Shown: positions 62,568 through 64,000 of the stretch, piece by piece
How the letters are laid out: each line of letters begins with the position of its first letter
How positions within the stretch are numbered: the first letter of the stretch is position 1
NCBI RefSeq assembly: GCF_002154695.1
Contig: NZ_MTAV01000003.1
Location: 1-64,000 of the forward strand
Reading direction: 5' to 3'
Origin: Nostoc sp. T09
Lineage (GTDB): Bacteria; Cyanobacteriota; Cyanobacteriia; Cyanobacteriales; Nostocaceae
Length of the DNA: 64,000 bases
Position numbers and translations under genes: made by a program
The notes under the pieces: model-generated
Told to the model about the DNA's origin: nothing
The model's input: only the letters and a program-made list of their open reading frames with translations
Database searches by the model: none

Positions 62568-62613
62568 ATGAATTAGTAGACAATTAGCAGCTAGATAACA
62601 GACAGATTTAATT

Positions 62614-62630
62614 GGTGGGCAATGCCCACC
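62614..62630. repeat. Palindrome between parA and RHH gene
   Basis: ggtgggca-a-tgcccacc, 8-bp arms with a 1-nt centre. It could be a partition-site or operator element, or one of the dispersed ggtgggcaatgcccacc repeats of cyanobacteria. Confidence 0.6.
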
Positions 62631-62686
62631 CTACTACAAAATTATTAATTTTTAACGAAAGATTGAGTTCATATATGATTATTTAG

Positions 62687-63286
62687 TCATTTTGAATTTT
62701 CTAATATTTCTTTTCCAGCCTCAGCGTAACAGCGCCATGCAATTTGGGCATAAGAATCTTTGACAGCATTGACTGGTACTCCTTCTAAAGCTGCTCTTTG
62801 GAATACGGCCAAGCGTCGAATTCCAGATTTAAATACAGGTAACCCTGCTTTTAACAAAGCTGCTCTAGCATCTTCTCCCGCTTTATTGGGATTTGGTGGA
62901 ATGAGAGTCAGCAAAATCCGATAATTCGTCTTAAATTGCTTAAGTGCTTCAAGCATTTGCATTGTCGCAGCTAAAGCGATCGCGTCAGGAGTGGTAGGTA
63001 TTACTAGTAAATCGCATCCCTGAGCAATAGTTTTTAGTTCATTGATATCTGGCCGGGCTGGCGTATCAATCACAATATGCTCATAAAGTTTTGCTAGAAG
63101 TATCCCCTGCTTTTCATCAGCAACTTTGAATGGCAAACAACCTCGGTTAGACCAATCCAAAGCACTGCGATTGAGGTCGCCGTCCACTAGCAGTGTATCA
63201 GCTATGTTCTGAAGATATGTAGCAAGGTGTAGCGCTGTAGTTGATTTGCCAACACCCCCCTTAAACGCCGCCACAGTAATAATCAT
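62687..63286 (-). CDS. ParA family partition ATPase
   Basis: 199 residues from ATG 63286 (TTG 63313 is in frame upstream). MIITVAAFKGGVGKSTTALHLA holds the deviant Walker A (KGGVGKST), LLVDGDLNRSALDW motif A', and VIDTPARPD the switch II Asp. The size and lack of an N-terminal HTH fit the short ParA (type Ib) class. With the RHH protein 120 bp downstream it forms a likely plasmid-type partition module now in a chromosome-like context, or part of an integrated element with the integrase at 59831. Confidence 0.9.
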   Translation of the reverse strand: MIITVAAFKGGVGKSTTALHLATYLQNIADTLLVDGDLNRSALDWSNRGCLPFKVADEKQGILLAKLYEHIVIDTPARPDINELKTIAQGCDLLVIPTTPDAIALAATMQMLEALKQFKTNYRILLTLIPPNPNKAGEDARAALLKAGLPVFKSGIRRLAVFQRAALEGVPVNAVKDSYAQIAWRCYAEAGKEILENSK

Positions 63287-63536
63287 TTTAGATTTACAAG
63301 CAAATAATCCCAAGATTCTACTACATATCTAAACATCTGGACATTTATTGAATGTTTAAACATCTACACATACAAATTTTCAAGCATTTAGATGTTTTGT
63401 ACTTAAATATTAAGCACACATATAATTAAAAAACGAATATTTGCTATGCGTATGTTAATAAGTAAAGTATAGATTAGCTAGCAAAAAATACACTAAGTAT
63501 AAAACTAGACGGTTTAGTTTGAATTTTGAACGATCT
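63287..63536. other. AT-rich intergenic region
   Basis: About 250 bp upstream of parA and downstream of the partial kinase. Very AT-rich, with catctaaaca/acatctaga-like short repeats (aaacatct, gaaacatct-type at 63330-63395: several catttaga/acatct elements) that could be parS-like direct repeats, but no consistent unit could be fixed. Confidence 0.35.
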
Positions 63537-64000
63537 TCAAACTTCCTCTTTCACAGGCAATACAATCGTAAATTCAGTTCCTTGATTGAGTGTGGAATTA
63601 ACCTTAATCGCCCCACCATGCTTTTCCACTACAATTTGGTGAGCGATCGCCAATCCCAATCCAGTACCTTGACCAACTGCTTTTGTAGTGAACAAGCATT
63701 CAAAAATCTGCTGTCTCACCGCCTCTGTCATCCCAATGCCATTATCTGCAATCCGAATCGTCACAAATTCCGGCTCTAGCATTTCCGTACAGACGTTGAT
63801 GACAAGAGAATTATCGACTCGCTTTCCTTGCTGCCAAACTTCTTCTAGGGCATCGACGGCATTAGCCAGGATATTCATAAAGACTTGATTGAGTTGTCCT
63901 GGATAGCACTCAACCTTTGGCAGGGGAGAGTATTGCCTAACAACTTTGATTTCAGGTCGTTGCCCCAAGCCTTTAAGACGGTGTCGCAGAATTAATAGAG
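63537..64000 (-). CDS. Histidine kinase ATPase domain (5' partial)
   Basis: The frame is open to the right window edge; upstream residues read HRLKGLGQRP-like, so the start lies outside. About 154 residues of the HATPase_c domain: [22 protein letters not shown] (N box), IRIADNGIGM (G1), [27 protein letters not shown] (G2). It resembles the kinases at 55976 and 33235. No receiver domain follows. Confidence 0.93.
   Translation of the reverse strand, partial: LLILRHRLKGLGQRPEIKVVRQYSPLPKVECYPGQLNQVFMNILANAVDALEEVWQQGKRVDNSLVINVCTEMLEPEFVTIRIADNGIGMTEAVRQQIFECLFTTKAVGQGTGLGLAIAHQIVVEKHGGAIKVNSTLNQGTEFTIVLPVKEEV

Overview
The window looks like chromosome from a filamentous, probably heterocyst-forming cyanobacterium (Nostoc/Anabaena/Calothrix type). 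The evidence is abundant HIP1 octamers (gcgatcgc), AT-rich intergenic DNA with short repeats of Nostocales type, and cyanobacterial gene families: a CAAD-domain protein, Uma2 nucleases, DUF3082 beside ispE, giant multi-domain histidine kinases and many toxin-antitoxin (TA) pairs. I see no tRNA, rRNA or CRISPR array. Assignments rest on reading motifs and translations by eye; no database search was run.

Layout. 1-4.7 kb: the end of an acidic repeat protein with a methylglyoxal-synthase-like C-terminus, then a divergent CYTH / polyphosphate kinase pair whose shared upstream region carries an 11-bp-period Pho-box-like array, then a transposase remnant. 4.8-10.2 kb: small stress and membrane genes, a broken Uma2 gene, a CNNM/CBS membrane protein and a uridine phosphorylase-like enzyme. 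10.3-16.3 kb: a 2005-residue Ser/Thr kinase-ATPase-GAF-histidine kinase-receiver protein. 16.3-18.2 kb: a tandem island of four TA modules, some with decayed toxins. 18.4-23.5 kb: an EF-G paralogue whose 3' end is duplicated (about 244 bp) on either side of a DUF433/DUF5615 module, then an FAD monooxygenase. 23.9-32.1 kb: a membrane and proteolysis-related cluster (RDD, SpoIIM, DUF58, CPBP protease, MoxR ATPase, DUF4350, DUF4129, DUF2243). 32.2-44.1 kb: NADAR protein, a GAF histidine kinase with two bilin-type Cys-His motifs, a TIR-like protein, an MBL-fold protein, a glycosyltransferase, an orphan amino-acid ABC ATPase, an ATP-grasp protein, a Fur regulator and a pentapeptide-repeat protein.

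44.1-50.1 kb is the most interesting region: a minus-strand run of an RNA ligase, an HD-phosphohydrolase/polynucleotide-kinase fusion, a giant MJ1316(DUF504)-EEP nuclease-2H phosphoesterase-nucleotidyltransferase fusion, and an overlapping isopentenyl-phosphate-kinase-like gene. The first three supply the activities needed to process, extend and seal broken RNA ends. The kinase is an unexpected partner.

50.2-64 kb: housekeeping rsmA-ispE-DUF3082 interspersed with an 80-bp repeat that now encodes the RsmA tail; a Pepco plus formylglycine-generating-enzyme-like pair with a frameshifted end; a Uma2 nuclease; a seven-PAS histidine kinase; a tyrosine recombinase; a GerMN lipoprotein; a ParA/ribbon-helix-helix pair; and the end of another histidine kinase running off the window.
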